From a virus: a stretch of DNA of 64,000 nucleotides. Location: positions 1 through 64,000 of IMG/VR virus record IMGVR_UViG_3300020156_000022; one strand, given 5' to 3'. Positions 44,381 through 51,512 of this stretch are shown one piece after another (the stretch's first letter is position 1; every line of letters starts with the position of its first letter). The notes beneath the pieces were generated by a model, which did no database searches, was not told where the DNA came from, and saw only the letters and a list, made by a program, of their open reading frames with translations. A program made the position numbers and the translations under genes.

Positions 44381-44579
44381 CCCACTGTACAACGGTTTTT
44401 CCTTGGTGTCCATGGATATCAATAACGTCTTGAATATTCTTATAGAAGCATAAAGATGTTTTAGAGCCTATCCAACGCATAGCACAACTGCCATCACTAA
44501 ACTGTACACCTTCAGTAACAATACCTGTTCCTGAAATTCCAGTTTCATCTTCTATTCGATTAAGGTAGAATCGTCGCAA
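44355..44579 (-). CDS. Conserved actinophage-type protein, 74 aa, TTG start
   Basis: GISGTGIVTEGVQFSDGSCA, then MRWIG and IHGHQGKT: the layout of a small protein common in actinobacterial mobile DNA, function unknown. Confidence 0.75.
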   Translation of the reverse strand: MRRFYLNRIEDETGISGTGIVTEGVQFSDGSCAMRWIGSKTSLCFYKNIQDVIDIHGHQGKTVVQWVDSQNLIR

Positions 44580-44704
44580 GATTTGTCTTCTCTCCTCAAA
44601 GAATATTTTCTAAAGATTTCATCTAATTCACCAAGAAGATCATTTACACGTTCTTGGTCTTTAGAGTCTAATTCTTCCCAATCTAGATAATCATTGTTCG
44701 TCAT
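44552..44704 (-). CDS. Small acidic protein, 50 aa
   Basis: MTNNDYLDWEELDSKDQERV; overlaps both neighbours. Confidence 0.6.
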   Translation of the reverse strand: MTNNDYLDWEELDSKDQERVNDLLGELDEIFRKYSLRREDKSCDDSTLIE

Positions 44705-45014
44705 CGCTAGACCTCATAACTACTATCATCCATTCACCTGGACCTATTTTAAGATCTGAAGCTTCTCTTTCAGATAAATAACGACCTTGGTATGAATAGT
44801 TAGTAGCTTCAGCCATACGCATAACCATTTCAGCGTTGCTTGCTGAAATTATAGAATGTACTTCTAATACACCGTCAGTTAGGCACGCCCAAATTTCCCC
44901 GCACTCAAAACCACGTTGAAATTCATTATCAACAGTATCAAATTCTAAAAGAAAATCTGAGGAATCGGCATCTGCGCGGATTCCTCTTCTCTCAGAATTA
45001 CTTTCTGATCTCAT
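44691..45014 (-). CDS. Hypothetical protein, 107 aa
   Basis: Start MRSESNSE at 45014 after AAAGGTG. Mixed alpha/beta, acidic end. Directly downstream of the Rad50 N-half. Confidence 0.75.
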   Translation of the reverse strand: MRSESNSERRGIRADADSSDFLLEFDTVDNEFQRGFECGEIWACLTDGVLEVHSIISASNAEMVMRMAEATNYSYQGRYLSEREASDLKIGPGEWMIVVMRSSDDEQ

Positions 45015-45031
45015 GGTGCCTAACACCTTTC

Positions 45032-45976
45032 TTATGCATGAATCTCCTGGTTACATGTCGGACACCTACCAGCTTTGGTCAATGTGTCATGTAGTTCATT
45101 CTCGGCTAGCAGTATACCAGATCGAACGGATTCAATGCTAGTGTCTTGCTCAACTATCGTTCGCTGAGCCTGAGCAAGTCGTTTCAAAATATTTTTAAAC
45201 TTATTAAATTTAATGTAAGCTTTTTCCAGCTCTGCTATGTCAGGGAGGGCTGGAATATTTCTTACTGCCTCAAGGGCCTCTGATGCCTTCTTAGCCTTAC
45301 CTATGAGGTTAGCAAGAAGGTCCATACGCGCCTGGGTAGTTGTTGCTTGGGCAAGTAAAGCTTCTACTTGAGTTATTGATTTAGCTTGTTGCATAACATT
45401 AGCATAATCACCAAGTTGAAGTAAAAGCTTATCTTGATCCTTTTTACGGATATTGACCAAGCCTGATGCATTCTTCGCTCGCCTACTAGCTTCTTTAACT
45501 GCATTGAAAATAGTAGACACATTAGTTAGTTCACCAAGTACACGAGCAACAGAACTAGAACCTTCTTTAAGCAAATAAGGAGCATCGAATTGCCCGGCAA
45601 AATTAATTGATGCTACTTCTTGCGTGCCTGGCGAGATACCCAAAGCTTCTGTAACTTCGGAAGGTACTTGACGATTAAGCTTAGTAAAGCGGGATTCTTC
45701 GCTACCAGACTTAGCAACTTTGTAAACACTACTACCACCTATTTCTCTCTCTATAGTTACTGATGTTTCACTAGTTTTAACAGTAATCGCTGATACTTTA
45801 GTTCCTCTAGTAATGTAATCGGAGTCTAGGCTATTCATAGCAATAGCTTTCATAGCTCTAGTAAGTGCCGATTTTCCACTAGAAGACGCACCTACGATTA
45901 CTGTCAGCTTTCCAAATTCCAATTCTACATCACGTAGACTTTGGAAGTTTTTAATTCTGATGGACTCGATCAACAA
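45032..45976 (-). CDS. Rad50/SbcC-type ATPase, N-terminal half, 314 aa
   Basis: Begins MLIESIRIKNFQSLRDVELE; Walker A is VGASSSGKSALTR (residues about 32-44), the Q-loop lies in INFAGQFDAPYLL, then coiled coil, and the protein stops five residues after a zinc-hook motif (GRCPTCNQEIHA). It has no Walker B or signature motif; those are in the gene at 17502. The pair looks like a T4 gp46-type protein cut at the hook. Confidence 0.88.
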   Translation of the reverse strand: MLIESIRIKNFQSLRDVELEFGKLTVIVGASSSGKSALTRAMKAIAMNSLDSDYITRGTKVSAITVKTSETSVTIEREIGGSSVYKVAKSGSEESRFTKLNRQVPSEVTEALGISPGTQEVASINFAGQFDAPYLLKEGSSSVARVLGELTNVSTIFNAVKEASRRAKNASGLVNIRKKDQDKLLLQLGDYANVMQQAKSITQVEALLAQATTTQARMDLLANLIGKAKKASEALEAVRNIPALPDIAELEKAYIKFNKFKNILKRLAQAQRTIVEQDTSIESVRSGILLAENELHDTLTKAGRCPTCNQEIHA

Positions 45977-46164
45977 TAATCCTTAACATCAGAAGGATCA
46001 ACGAAAATTACCTCAGCCTCAGGATCTTCGTCCCTTACCTTAGCTAGTTTAACAGGGTAATCAATAGTCTTCAACCACTTACCCAATCTGTGCTGCACAG
46101 TAAAACCTGCTATGATATTATCCGAAGTGTCTAGCACTATCCATAATGATGTGGCTCTAGCCAT
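45970..46164 (-). CDS. Hypothetical protein, 64 aa
   Basis: MARATSLWIVLDTSDNIIAG; similar in feel to phage SPRY-like short proteins but not assigned. Overlaps the Rad50 start. Confidence 0.72.
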   Translation of the reverse strand: MARATSLWIVLDTSDNIIAGFTVQHRLGKWLKTIDYPVKLAKVRDEDPEAEVIFVDPSDVKDYC

Positions 46165-46187
46165 GTTGTTCTCCCATATAAGTATTA

Positions 46188-46361
46188 TTACCTATCTGCC
46201 GGATTGAGCCCATCTATTAGTGTACAGGTTGGCTTGCAATACTCCTTTTCTCCAACTTTGCACACAGGACACTTACCTTTATTCGGCCTTAGCTTATACC
46301 CATTGATTTCTTTTAATGGCTTTCTAAATGGATTCTTTATTAGCGTCTTTCTATTTTGCAA
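46188..46361 (-). CDS. Zinc-ribbon protein, 57 aa, TTG start
   Basis: KCPVCKVGEKEYCKPTC. No clear RBS; the frame is open only from this TTG. Confidence 0.45.
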   Translation of the reverse strand: MQNRKTLIKNPFRKPLKEINGYKLRPNKGKCPVCKVGEKEYCKPTCTLIDGLNPADR

Positions 46362-46435
46362 TCAGGGCAAACATACATGTCACTAGAATTTCCACTTTTG
46401 TGCTTGGCGCAAGCTACTAATATTTTTACAGTCAA
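46340..46435 (-). CDS. Micro zinc-ribbon protein, 31 aa, TTG start
   Basis: VACAKHKSGNSSDMYVCPDC. TTG after GGGAGA. Confidence 0.5.
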   Translation of the reverse strand: MTVKILVACAKHKSGNSSDMYVCPDCKIERR

Positions 46436-46454
46436 GACATCTCCCTAAACAAAC

Positions 46455-46482
46455 ATAGCCACCTGAATATTCAGGTGGCTAT
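46455..46482 (-). terminator. Hairpin terminator
   Basis: Twelve-base arms atagccacctga / tcaggtggctat, just after 46485-46538. Confidence 0.7.
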
Positions 46483-46484
46483 TC

Positions 46485-46538
46485 TCAAAGTTCTGCTTTC
46501 CACGTCCTACGTCTGGCAATTTGCTTATCTTTAGGCAT
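46485..46538 (-). CDS. Possible 17-aa basic peptide
   Basis: MPKDKQIARRRTWKAEL after a good GGGAG; placed between two clear genes and a terminator. Confidence 0.4.
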   Translation of the reverse strand: MPKDKQIARRRTWKAEL

Positions 46539-46548
46539 TTCAGTCTCC

Positions 46549-46644
46549 CTAGATAGGTCTGCCACAAGCTAGACAAATAAGGTTTCCTCGCTTATCCATC
46601 ATAACTGTCCTACCGTGGTCTTTGCAAGCATCATGCTTACCCAT
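46549..46644 (-). CDS. Micro zinc-ribbon protein, 31 aa
   Basis: CKDHGRTVMMDKRGNLICLA then CG: C-x2-H and C-x2-C. Confidence 0.6.
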   Translation of the reverse strand: MGKHDACKDHGRTVMMDKRGNLICLACGRPI

Positions 46645-46646
46645 GC

Positions 46647-46826
46647 CTAGACCTCGATAAACCCTGTACCTTTACAGCCTTTACAAGAACCTTTAGCTGT
46701 TTGCCCGTTATTACAGCCCGCACAACGCAACTTATTGCCTTTTTGCATTCGCTTCTTTAAAGGATACCTGTTATCTCGCGGTGCGACCTCGTGTGGGGGT
46801 GTATTACCCTCTTTATAGCGAGCCAT
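46647..46826 (-). CDS. DnaJ-type zinc-finger peptide, 59 aa
   Basis: CAGCNNGQTAKGSCKGCKGT then GF: two CxxC-x-G units. TAATG coupling to 46826-47005. Confidence 0.65.
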   Translation of the reverse strand: MARYKEGNTPPHEVAPRDNRYPLKKRMQKGNKLRCAGCNNGQTAKGSCKGCKGTGFIEV

Positions 46827-47005
46827 TAGGATTTATCTCCCTTATGGGAACCCTTATCACGGGAATGGTCTGGCTTACTGCCACCACCAGTAGTTCCTCT
46901 ACGACTAGTGTTAGTTCCTTTAGTCCAACGCCTTTCCACTTTCTGGGCATATTCCTCAAGCTGATCGGCAGACAGGTTCTTCTTATCGTCATCCTTTTTA
47001 GTCAT
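46826..47005 (-). CDS. Charged disordered protein, 59 aa, starts two bases after tRNA-Arg
   Basis: MTKKDDDKKNLSADQLEEYA then Gly/Ser/Lys-rich. ATG follows tRNA-Arg as discriminator G, C, ATG. Confidence 0.65.
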   Translation of the reverse strand: MTKKDDDKKNLSADQLEEYAQKVERRWTKGTNTSRRGTTGGGSKPDHSRDKGSHKGDKS

Positions 47006-47007
47006 GC

Positions 47008-47079
47008 ACCCCTGACAGGATTCGAACCTGCGATTTACAGTTTAGAAGACTGTTGAGTTATCCGCTACTCTACAGGGGC
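47008..47079 (-). tRNA. tRNA-Arg(TCT)
   Basis: Acceptor GCCCCTG/CAGGGGT, loop CTTCTAA on ACAGT/ACTGT, T-arm GCAGG TTCGAAT CCTGT. Confidence 0.93.
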
Positions 47080-47129
47080 ATTAAATTAGTTTTGAGTTTA
47101 AAGCGACCAAAACTATAAACAAACTTCGT

Positions 47130-47197
47130 GCATCGAGCGGGTTCGAACCGTATCTCTGGGTATGACCCCAGCGCATTTCCCTAATGCTACTCGATAC
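47130..47197 (-). tRNA. tRNA-Met-like(CAT), six-base anticodon loop
   Basis: Acceptor GTATCGA/TCGATGC, D-arm GCAT/ATGC, stem CTGGG/CCCAG with only GTCATA between. T-stem weak (three pairs) around TTCGAAC. Confidence 0.55.
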
Positions 47198-47204
47198 TAA
47201 CATG

Positions 47205-47272
47205 GTGCCAGCCATGCTTTTACCATTACGAAAGACCCGGCTGCTACCGCATACCACACTTAATGCTGGCAC
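47205..47272 (-). ncRNA. Structured RNA with tRNA-like ends
   Basis: Eight perfect terminal pairs GTGCCAGC/GCTGGCAC followed by CA, a GCAT/ATGC arm and a CGG-TAGCAG-CCG hairpin, but no T-loop. Possibly a decayed tRNA. Confidence 0.35.
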
Positions 47273-47347
47273 ACTAAGCTGATCACGTTCGTACTCTCGG
47301 ATTCCGTTTCTTAGCGTACGAAAGTCACCCGAGTATAACCAAACTGT

Positions 47348-47418
47348 ACGCCGAGAGAATTACGATATCTCGTCCCGCGAGTTAAAAGCTCGCTGCTCTG
47401 CCTCTGAGCTACCGGCGC
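47348..47418 (-). tRNA. tRNA-Lys(TTT)
   Basis: D-arm GCTC/GAGC, loop CTTTTAA on GCGAG/CTCGC, acceptor GCGCCGG/TCGGCGT. The T-arm (GAGA-TATCGTAAT-TCTC) lacks the usual TTCGA. Confidence 0.75.
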
Positions 47419-47464
47419 TAGTCTTACAGAATACTACCAAGAACGTCTACATTTTGCTGAAAGT

Positions 47465-47536
47465 ACGCCATAAGGGACTCGAACCCTTGACCCACCGATT
47501 AAGAGTCGGTTGTCTCTGCCGCTGAGCTAATGGCGC
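47465..47536 (-). tRNA. tRNA-Lys(CTT)
   Basis: Acceptor GCGCCAT/ATGGCGT, loop CTCTTAA on ACCGA/TCGGT, T-loop TTCGAGT. Confidence 0.92.
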
Positions 47537-47634
47537 TTGGTGAGATATTTGTTAGCCTCTCACTGGCATCAGCCTCACCCATTTTACATCACGGAGGACA
47601 TGATGTCTAGCTACTAGAAAGTTGACATGACATA

Positions 47635-47704
47635 CCTGCACCAGCTAGGAATCGAACCCAGTATGCCACTGAACAGGTTTGCAACCCTGTTTTGTAGGGG
47701 CAGG
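47635..47704 (-). tRNA. tRNA-Cys-like, D-arm missing, overlaps tRNA-Val
   Basis: Stem ACAGG/CCTGT with an eight-base loop GTTGCAAA, T-loop TTCGATT, acceptor CCTGCCCC/GGTGCAGG whose 5' strand is the 3' strand of tRNA-Val. A processing conflict is likely, so only one of the two can be cut from a transcript. Confidence 0.45.
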
Positions 47705-47766
47705 GAATTTCGAAATCCCGACCTGCGGTATGTAACACCGCTGCTCTGCCTCTGAGCTACGCCCCC
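47696..47766 (-). tRNA. tRNA-Val(TAC)
   Basis: Acceptor GGGGGCG/TGCCCCT, D-arm GCTC/GAGC, loop GTTACAT on GCGGT/ACCGC, T-loop TTTCGAAA slightly enlarged. Confidence 0.85.
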
Positions 47767-48053
47767 AAGCTACGTTTGAATTTATACCATCCAAACTGTT
47801 TTGCCGTTCTTCTTTTATGGCAGTTAGCACATCGTACCACACACTTCTCAATTTCTGCAAGTACTCGATCCCATTTAATTCCGTTTCTTACAGATTTACC
47901 TATATCAAAACTTTTTTCTTCTGGAATTAGAAGGCTAGAACCGACTAAGGAAACTAGCCTTGATTGGCTTGCTGATAAAGCTTTACTAGCTGAACCTTCA
48001 TTATGGGGTACTTTATCTGACAGTTTAGGGTATTGTATGAACTACCAGTTAAC
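47757..48053 (-). pseudogene. HNH endonuclease remnant, 5' end lost
   Basis: The frame has no start codon and is preceded by a stop. It reads IPEEKSFDIGKSVRNGIKWD, then VLAEIEKCVVRCANCHKRRT and AKQFGWYKF, the C-terminal half of a common phage HNH family, and ends inside tRNA-Val. The 250 bases above it (48055-48310) hold promoter-like sequence and no gene. Confidence 0.6.
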
Positions 48054-48114
48054 ACAAACTAAGTCTAATGGTACATCCTTAGATTTTATGTGTGCTTGAA
48101 CCTGGCAGGATCTA

Positions 48115-48144
48115 ACTATAACTTAGGACTGCTTCCCCTGTCAA
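48115..48144 (-). promoter_or_regulatory. Promoter TTGACA-N18-TATAGT
   Basis: -35 at 48139-48144, -10 at 48115-48120, in front of the HNH remnant and tRNA-Val/Cys. Confidence 0.55.
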
Positions 48145-48313
48145 GCCAGGCTCGGCTGCCACTATTACTGCATATCGTTAAGCCTGTGCTAGGTCATTCG
48201 CCTACTTGCAGCATTGAGCTTATAGTTATCATACGTGCTTTGTCAACAGCCTTACTGTATACGCGCGCCGTTCGACGTAGTTTATTACATTGTGGAATGT
48301 GATATACTTGCGT

Positions 48314-48384
48314 GGAGAAATAGGGAGTTGAACCCTATCTTGAACTTTGCAAAAGTCCCGTGCAACCCTTAACACTTTATCCCC
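48314..48384 (-). tRNA. tRNA-Ala(TGC)
   Basis: Loop TTTGCAA on GGACT/AGTTC, D-arm GTG/CAC, T-arm ATAGGG TTCAACT CCCTAT. Acceptor GGGGATA/TTTCTCC has one mismatch. Confidence 0.85.
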
Positions 48385-48436
48385 ATAGTAAGCGCAAGTG
48401 CGTCCAGTTTGCCCGGTCCTCGCGCTTACATCTACT

Positions 48437-48465
48437 ACTTTACATCGTCTTGGCTAGCTTGTCAA
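48437..48465 (-). promoter_or_regulatory. Promoter TTGACA-N17-TAAAGT
   Basis: -35 at 48460-48465 overlaps the stop of the upstream gene; -10 at 48437-48442; drives tRNA-Ala. After the -10: AGTAGATGTAAGC, shared with the promoter at 52107, then a GTAAGCGC/GCGCTTAC hairpin. Confidence 0.75.
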
Positions 48466-48626
48466 CCCTCTAGACTCATAGAATTTGCCAGAAGGATGTA
48501 GCCCTTTGCTGCTTCAGCCAATGCTTGAAGTCGATTCGCTTGAGCTTCACTCAAGTTGTAGCCCTGCGAGTCTTTTACCTTCTTCAGGCATTCCTCTGCT
48601 GACCTGAGTGCTTCATTTCGTGTCAT
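48462..48626 (-). CDS. Small helical protein, 54 aa, leaderless
   Basis: MTRNEALRSAEECLKKVKDS. ATG six bases after the -10 at 48633-48638, no Shine-Dalgarno. Confidence 0.7.
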   Translation of the reverse strand: MTRNEALRSAEECLKKVKDSQGYNLSEAQANRLQALAEAAKGYILLANSMSLEG

Positions 48627-48632
48627 GCACCT

Positions 48633-48661
48633 AGCCTACAGGACTCTGACAGGATCGTCAA
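48633..48661 (-). promoter_or_regulatory. Promoter TTGACG-N17-TAGGCT
   Basis: -35 at 48656-48661, -10 at 48633-48638; predicted start of RNA coincides with the ATG at 48626. Confidence 0.72.
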
Positions 48662-48674
48662 GGCTACGTATCTG

Positions 48675-48878
48675 TTATTTCTTAAATCTTCCTCGGCCTA
48701 TAGCTCGTTGACTAATCAAATCAAGTAACTGCTCACGAATATCCATATTACGATTAAGAATTTTACGAGTATTAGCGATAGTAGTCTGACAGTTTGCTAT
48801 GGCCGTCTCGACATCTAATAACTCTTCAGACAACTCTTTATCTGACCAATCACCGTAATCTGGTTGTTCAGTAAGCAT
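48675..48878 (-). CDS. Helical acidic/basic protein, 67 aa
   Basis: ELSEELLDVETAIANCQTTI coiled helix and a basic RGRFKK end. Confidence 0.72.
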   Translation of the reverse strand: MLTEQPDYGDWSDKELSEELLDVETAIANCQTTIANTRKILNRNMDIREQLLDLISQRAIGRGRFKK

Positions 48879-48882
48879 TTAT

Positions 48883-49488
48883 CTATTCCTTTTCATTTGG
48901 GTAAACATCATAGATCTTAAAATTATCAAAGGATCGGCTTATAGTTGGCCCAGCCTGGTACTGATAGTGCGATCCAGCTGCTCTTGAACCATACAACAAA
49001 GTAGTCGGCTCTGGTAAGTGGTAGAAGCCAAGTTGACTAACTTTCATACCTGGCCATAACAACAAAGGCATAGTTCCACTATTACTTAATTCTAAGGTAA
49101 TTTGCCCTTCAAATCCTGGATCAATAAACCCCGCAGTAGCATGAATAACCAACCCTAGCCTGCCTAAAGAACTTTTACCCTCAAGCTTAGCGGCTATGTT
49201 AGCACCTAATGCAATAGTTTCAAAGGTACAACCTAGCACAAATGCTCCTGGCTCTAATACAAATGCAGAACCCTTTGGAACAAATACATCTGTAAAGTAA
49301 TCAGTTGAGTCTTCTTTAGGATCTACCAACGGCGCGTCCGCAGGGGAATCAAATTGTAACTGTACCTTAAACTCAGGAGAAAGTGTCATATCATAACTGG
49401 CAGGCTGAATTAGCTCTTCCCTGAAAGGCTGGATGATAATATTTTGGAATCTAATCTCTTCAAGAATTCCTCTATTAGATACTAGCAT
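48883..49488 (-). CDS. dcd: dCTP deaminase (Dcd-like), 201 aa
   Basis: Trimeric dUTPase/Dcd fold: SYDMTLSPEF, EGKSSLGRLGLVIHATAG, IDPGFEGQITLELSN carrying the catalytic Glu and the substrate Ser/Arg. Deaminates dCTP to dUTP, feeding dUMP to ThyA. Whether it also cleaves dUTP, as bifunctional forms do, cannot be told here. Confidence 0.9.
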   Translation of the reverse strand: MLVSNRGILEEIRFQNIIIQPFREELIQPASYDMTLSPEFKVQLQFDSPADAPLVDPKEDSTDYFTDVFVPKGSAFVLEPGAFVLGCTFETIALGANIAAKLEGKSSLGRLGLVIHATAGFIDPGFEGQITLELSNSGTMPLLLWPGMKVSQLGFYHLPEPTTLLYGSRAAGSHYQYQAGPTISRSFDNFKIYDVYPNEKE

Positions 49489-49714
49489 GATCTTCTCTCC
49501 ATTCTAGTTTCACCTTGCCGCTTTCATGGAAAGCAAGATCAAGTATGGTATTATTATATACCTTTACCAGATCAATCTCAATCTTTTTACCTAAAGGTAC
49601 ATATTTTCTTAGCAATGCCGCTGCGACAGCCTCATAGATTCTTACTTTTTCTTCAAGCACATCAAAAGACCTGGATGCTAGGTACTCATCCAGGTCTATA
49701 AATTCATTTGACAT
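49475..49714 (-). CDS. Hypothetical protein, 79 aa
   Basis: Overlaps the dcd start by 14 bases. LDEYLASRSFDVLEEKVRIY; mixed alpha/beta. Confidence 0.72.
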   Translation of the reverse strand: MSNEFIDLDEYLASRSFDVLEEKVRIYEAVAAALLRKYVPLGKKIEIDLVKVYNNTILDLAFHESGKVKLEWREDHASI

Positions 49715-49732
49715 TACTTACCTTTCTCAAGA

Positions 49733-49804
49733 AAATAGGAGCCGCATCGACAAACAACTTGCGGATCTTTGCCTACAAGTTATCCTGGAGGTTGGCTCCT
49801 ATTT
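49733..49804 (-). terminator. Long hairpin terminator
   Basis: Arms aaataggagcc / ggctcctattt around about 50 bases with an inner stem, two bases after the nuclease stop. Confidence 0.6.
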
Positions 49805-49805
49805 G

Positions 49806-50156
49806 CTAGTATGCCTTATATTCAGCATGTCCAGCACTGACCATTCGATCATTGATGCTAGGAGTTTTAGTAGGGTCTTCTCCCCAAAGCCATAACTCTC
49901 CTAAATATCGGCCATACTTTTCTTTTTTATCCTTGGTAGTCATAACATATAGATACTTAAAACTACCATCAGGATTAGTAAGTAATTTCAATAACCATGC
50001 CCTGGCATTCTTACCGGCTTGTGTGGGTAGCTCAGGAGCATTAATTCTGTTGAATCTAATATGCATGTCTTGAAGAAGATCACAACCAGCGTCTCGCCTT
50101 ATTGTGATTGTATCAGCATCATAGACAGTTAAGATTTCAGCAGGGTAATCATACAT
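49806..50156 (-). CDS. Staphylococcal-nuclease-like protein, 116 aa
   Basis: Start MYDYPAEI at 50156 after GGGAG. VYDADTITIRRD, RFNRINAPEL (catalytic Arg/Glu), KYGRYLGELW (second Arg) and the end SINDRMVSAGHAEYKAY follow the SNase fold. No signal peptide, so it acts inside the cell on DNA or RNA. Confidence 0.87.
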   Translation of the reverse strand: MYDYPAEILTVYDADTITIRRDAGCDLLQDMHIRFNRINAPELPTQAGKNARAWLLKLLTNPDGSFKYLYVMTTKDKKEKYGRYLGELWLWGEDPTKTPSINDRMVSAGHAEYKAY

Positions 50157-50279
50157 ATTTATCTCCCATCGTATAAGAGATAAATCGGTAATAATTGAGG
50201 GTTGCAACTTCCAGTACAGCCGTGCAGCTTTCCCGGTTAACCAGATAGCTTTCTCACCTGTTCGTGGACCTCAATAAGA

Positions 50280-50357
50280 GCAGATAGGCGGAATCGAACC
50301 GCAGACATAAGACGCCTTTTGCAGAGGCGCGGCTATCACCAATAACCTTCTATCTGC
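50280..50357 (-). tRNA. tRNA-Cys(GCA)
   Basis: Acceptor GCAGATA/TATCTGC, loop CTGCAAA on CGCCT/AGGCG, T-loop TTCGATT. About 120 bases above (50160-50279) hold no gene. Confidence 0.92.
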
Positions 50358-50392
50358 ACGTAAAGAATAATATTATTCTTTACTAATAGAAT

Positions 50393-50503
50393 TTACTTTT
50401 TACCAGTACCTTTACATGCATTACAATCTATAGGAGGAAGACTATTACGTTCAAAAAACCCTCTACCTCTACATGACATACATATTTCTTTTTCTTTTTC
50501 CAT
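50393..50503 (-). CDS. DnaJ-type zinc-finger peptide, 36 aa, starts two bases after tRNA-Thr
   Basis: CMSCRGRG and CNACKGTG. ATG follows tRNA-Thr(GGT) as discriminator T, C, ATG. Confidence 0.65.
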   Translation of the reverse strand: MEKEKEICMSCRGRGFFERNSLPPIDCNACKGTGKK

Positions 50504-50505
50504 GA

Positions 50506-50579
50506 GCCACCAGAGAGAATCGAACTCTCGACCTTTTCCGTACCAAGGAAACACTCTGACCAAACTGAGCTATGGCGGC
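50506..50579 (-). tRNA. tRNA-Thr(GGT)
   Basis: Acceptor GCCGCCA/TGGTGGC, loop TTGGTAC on TTTCC/GGAAA, T-arm GAGAG TTCGATT CTCTC. Confidence 0.93.
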
Positions 50580-50667
50580 AAAACTAGTTTTTAGAAGCAG
50601 CCATTTCCCTTCCGGGCGGTACTGTGGAGAGACCCTTAGTTTCAAGGCTGAACTAGAAACCTTCCGA

Positions 50668-50741
50668 GCGGCCAGTGTGGCTCGAACACACTACTCTCTG
50701 CTTACGAGGCAGGGGCTTTAACCTGATTAAGCTACAGCCGC
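50668..50741 (-). tRNA. tRNA-Thr(CGT)
   Basis: Acceptor GCGGCTG/TGGCCGC, loop CTCGTAA on CTGC/GCAG, T-arm GTGTG TTCGAGC CACAC. Confidence 0.88.
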
Positions 50742-50745
50742 AATA

Positions 50746-50904
50746 TTAGTTAGACAATCTTTTTTGTTTTGTGCCGCAAGGCACATGAGTAACTACCTTA
50801 TTCTTGATTCTCCATCCACGAGTGCCTTTGCAATTGTCGCACACCCTAGGACCATTCTCATCAATGAGTCTTCCTCCGATTGTTGCATTATCTGTATTTG
50901 CCAT
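50746..50904 (-). CDS. Zinc-ribbon-like protein, 52 aa, starts two bases after tRNA-Gly
   Basis: CDNCKGTRGW and a lone CG later. ATG follows tRNA-Gly(TCC) as discriminator T, C, ATG. Confidence 0.65.
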   Translation of the reverse strand: MANTDNATIGGRLIDENGPRVCDNCKGTRGWRIKNKVVTHVPCGTKQKRLSN

Positions 50905-50906
50905 GA

Positions 50907-50976
50907 GCGGAAGACGGGAATCGAACCCGCGACAAAACGTTGGAAGCGTCTTATGTTACCTCTACACCACATCCGC
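50907..50976 (-). tRNA. tRNA-Gly(TCC)
   Basis: Acceptor GCGGATG/CTTCCGC, loop CTTCCAA on AGACG/CGTTT, T-loop TTCGATT. Confidence 0.9.
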
Positions 50977-51146
50977 ATTGGTGCAACCGTACAGCCTGCG
51001 AGAATCTATTAGGCACGATTCTCATTGTCCTAGTGCCTGTAGGGACCAGCTTATCGGTTGCGTTGAGAAGTTTTCTAAGGCATAAGCCTCGCATCTGAGC
51101 GGCCACTCTAGCATTAGCGCCCACCTATTCTCCCAAATCTCCGCGA

Positions 51147-51216
51147 GCGGCTAACGAGAATCGAACTCGTGCTTAAACCTTGGCAAGGTTTCGTGATACC
51201 ATTTCACTATAGCCGC
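51147..51216 (-). tRNA. tRNA-Gly(GCC)
   Basis: Acceptor GCGGCTA/TAGCCGC, loop TTGCCAA on AAACC/GGTTT, T-loop TTCGATT. Confidence 0.93.
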
Positions 51217-51225
51217 AATATTTAC

Positions 51226-51342
51226 TTATAGAAGTTTCTTGTCTATATAACCATTCTTACACTTGCCAGGACAATCTTTTATTTTGCCTGCTTTAACTAT
51301 AAAGCCCCTACCTCTACATGTCAAGCACATGACCAAGGCCAT
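51226..51342 (-). CDS. DnaJ-type zinc-finger peptide, 38 aa
   Basis: CLTCRGRGFIVKAGKIKDC then PGKCKNG. Same class as 12220, 46647 and 50393. Confidence 0.6.
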   Translation of the reverse strand: MALVMCLTCRGRGFIVKAGKIKDCPGKCKNGYIDKKLL

Positions 51343-51347
51343 AAAAG

Positions 51348-51512
51348 TTAACCTCTTTTTCTAGGAGTATTCTTTACTCTTTTAATAAAGTCTTGTTGAT
51401 TTTTCTTTGAAGTAGTTGCCAACAACGCAGCCGCATCTTCAAATTTCTTTTCTCTCAGAAGAGAGGCAGCAGTAAGATTAGCTTTTTTATCTAAACTGCT
51501 ATGCTTTCCCAT
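51348..51512 (-). CDS. Small basic protein, 54 aa
   Basis: Start MGKHSSLDKK at 51512 after TTGGAGG, overlapping the upstream gene. Helical, Lys-rich. Confidence 0.65.
   Translation of the reverse strand: MGKHSSLDKKANLTAASLLREKKFEDAAALLATTSKKNQQDFIKRVKNTPRKRG

Noticed and set aside
47776-48099. Plus-strand ORF of 107 codons
   Set aside because: It is the antisense of an HNH C-terminus (CANCHKRRT, EIEKC), has no ribosome binding site, and no other plus-strand gene exists in the window.
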